This document shows, piece by piece, positions 6,154 to 6,176 of a stretch of DNA of 6,176 nt; the stretch's first letter is position 1; every line of letters begins with the position of its first letter. The translations under genes and the position numbers were made by a program. Source of the DNA: Chitinispirillales bacterium (GTDB taxonomy: Bacteria > Fibrobacterota > Chitinivibrionia > Chitinivibrionales > Chitinispirillaceae); contig JAIRUL010000081.1 of the NCBI GenBank assembly GCA_031254445.1, positions 1 through 6,176 of the forward strand, read 5' to 3'. The notes under the pieces were generated by a model. It saw nothing but the letters and a program-made list of their open reading frames with translations. It searched no databases and was not told the origin of the DNA.

Positions 6154-6160
6154 CGGCTTC
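6146..6160. other. Small inverted repeat closing the repeat tract
   Basis: GAAGCC-TAC-GGCTTC is a perfect 6-bp stem with a 3-base loop, formed at the end of the last 41-43 bp unit. It is not followed by a T-run on the plus strand. On the minus strand T5 comes only about 11 bases later. It resembles the end of a REP-like intergenic element more than a terminator. Confidence 0.45.
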
Positions 6161-6176
6161 ATAACGTGTGGCGGCT

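Larger units (their letters stand above)
6011..6176. other. Non-coding, low-complexity region right of recQ
   Basis: This stretch of 166 bases to the window edge holds only the repeats and the small hairpin. No start codon with a credible gene is seen on either strand, and no RNA gene. One plus-strand frame is open throughout, but it has no start of its own and is low-complexity. The last bases (from about 6161) return to GC-rich sequence, perhaps the edge of the next gene. Confidence 0.6.

Noticed and set aside
6146..6176. Intrinsic terminator for recQ
   Set aside because: The GAAGCC/GGCTTC stem has only 6 bp and no T-run after it on the plus strand; the T-rich tract comes before the stem rather than after it.
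1..6176. A new defence or mobile system
   Set aside because: No nuclease, toxin, transposase, integrase or phage protein is encoded here, and RecQ alone beside envelope genes is an ordinary housekeeping gene.

Overview
The window is GC-rich and bacterial, and almost fully coding except for three AT-rich gaps. It holds four protein genes. Three lie on the minus strand over the left two thirds: a partial lnt, a large multidomain lipoprotein, and a flippase-like membrane protein. A divergent recQ lies on the plus strand. Lnt and a signal-peptidase-II type lipoprotein imply a diderm (Gram-negative type) cell. The lipoprotein architecture (FecR-like, Ig/PKD-like and SUMF1-like domains) and the weak Shine-Dalgarno signals fit the FCB group, Fibrobacterota in particular. 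A spirochaete is also possible because the lipobox is relaxed. The RecQ wording is instead closest to what I recall of Clostridia-type RecQ. The host assignment is an inference with low confidence.

Region 1-2825 (minus strand) is a probable two-gene unit. The 705-residue lipoprotein ends with a TGA that overlaps the ATG of lnt by 13 bp. lnt then runs off the left edge after 240 codons, before its nitrilase-type catalytic domain. Lnt carries out the last step of lipoprotein maturation, so a lipoprotein and the enzyme that could N-acylate it appear translationally coupled. The gap at 2826-2953 holds a weak promoter candidate and a very strong GC hairpin that overlaps a second, mutually exclusive hairpin.

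Region 2954-3970 (minus strand) is a stand-alone LPG-synthase-type transmembrane domain protein without a synthetase domain. The gap at 3971-4081 is an AT-rich divergent promoter region with a TATAAT box and two small inverted repeats.

Region 4082-6010 (plus strand) is a complete recQ with helicase, zinc/RQC and HRDC domains, and a very charged, partly repetitive linker before HRDC. Its last codons, including the stop, lie inside a repeat that recurs in the downstream non-coding sequence. Region 6011-6176 is a low-complexity tract: seven tandem copies of an AATCTTTTT-like 8-9-mer, then about two copies of a 41-43 bp unit ending in a small hairpin.

I found no RNA gene, transposase, CRISPR array, phage gene or defence system. 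The genes are recognisable families. The least explained parts are the repeat tract fused to the recQ 3' end and the coupled lipoprotein-lnt pair with its unusual domain set.
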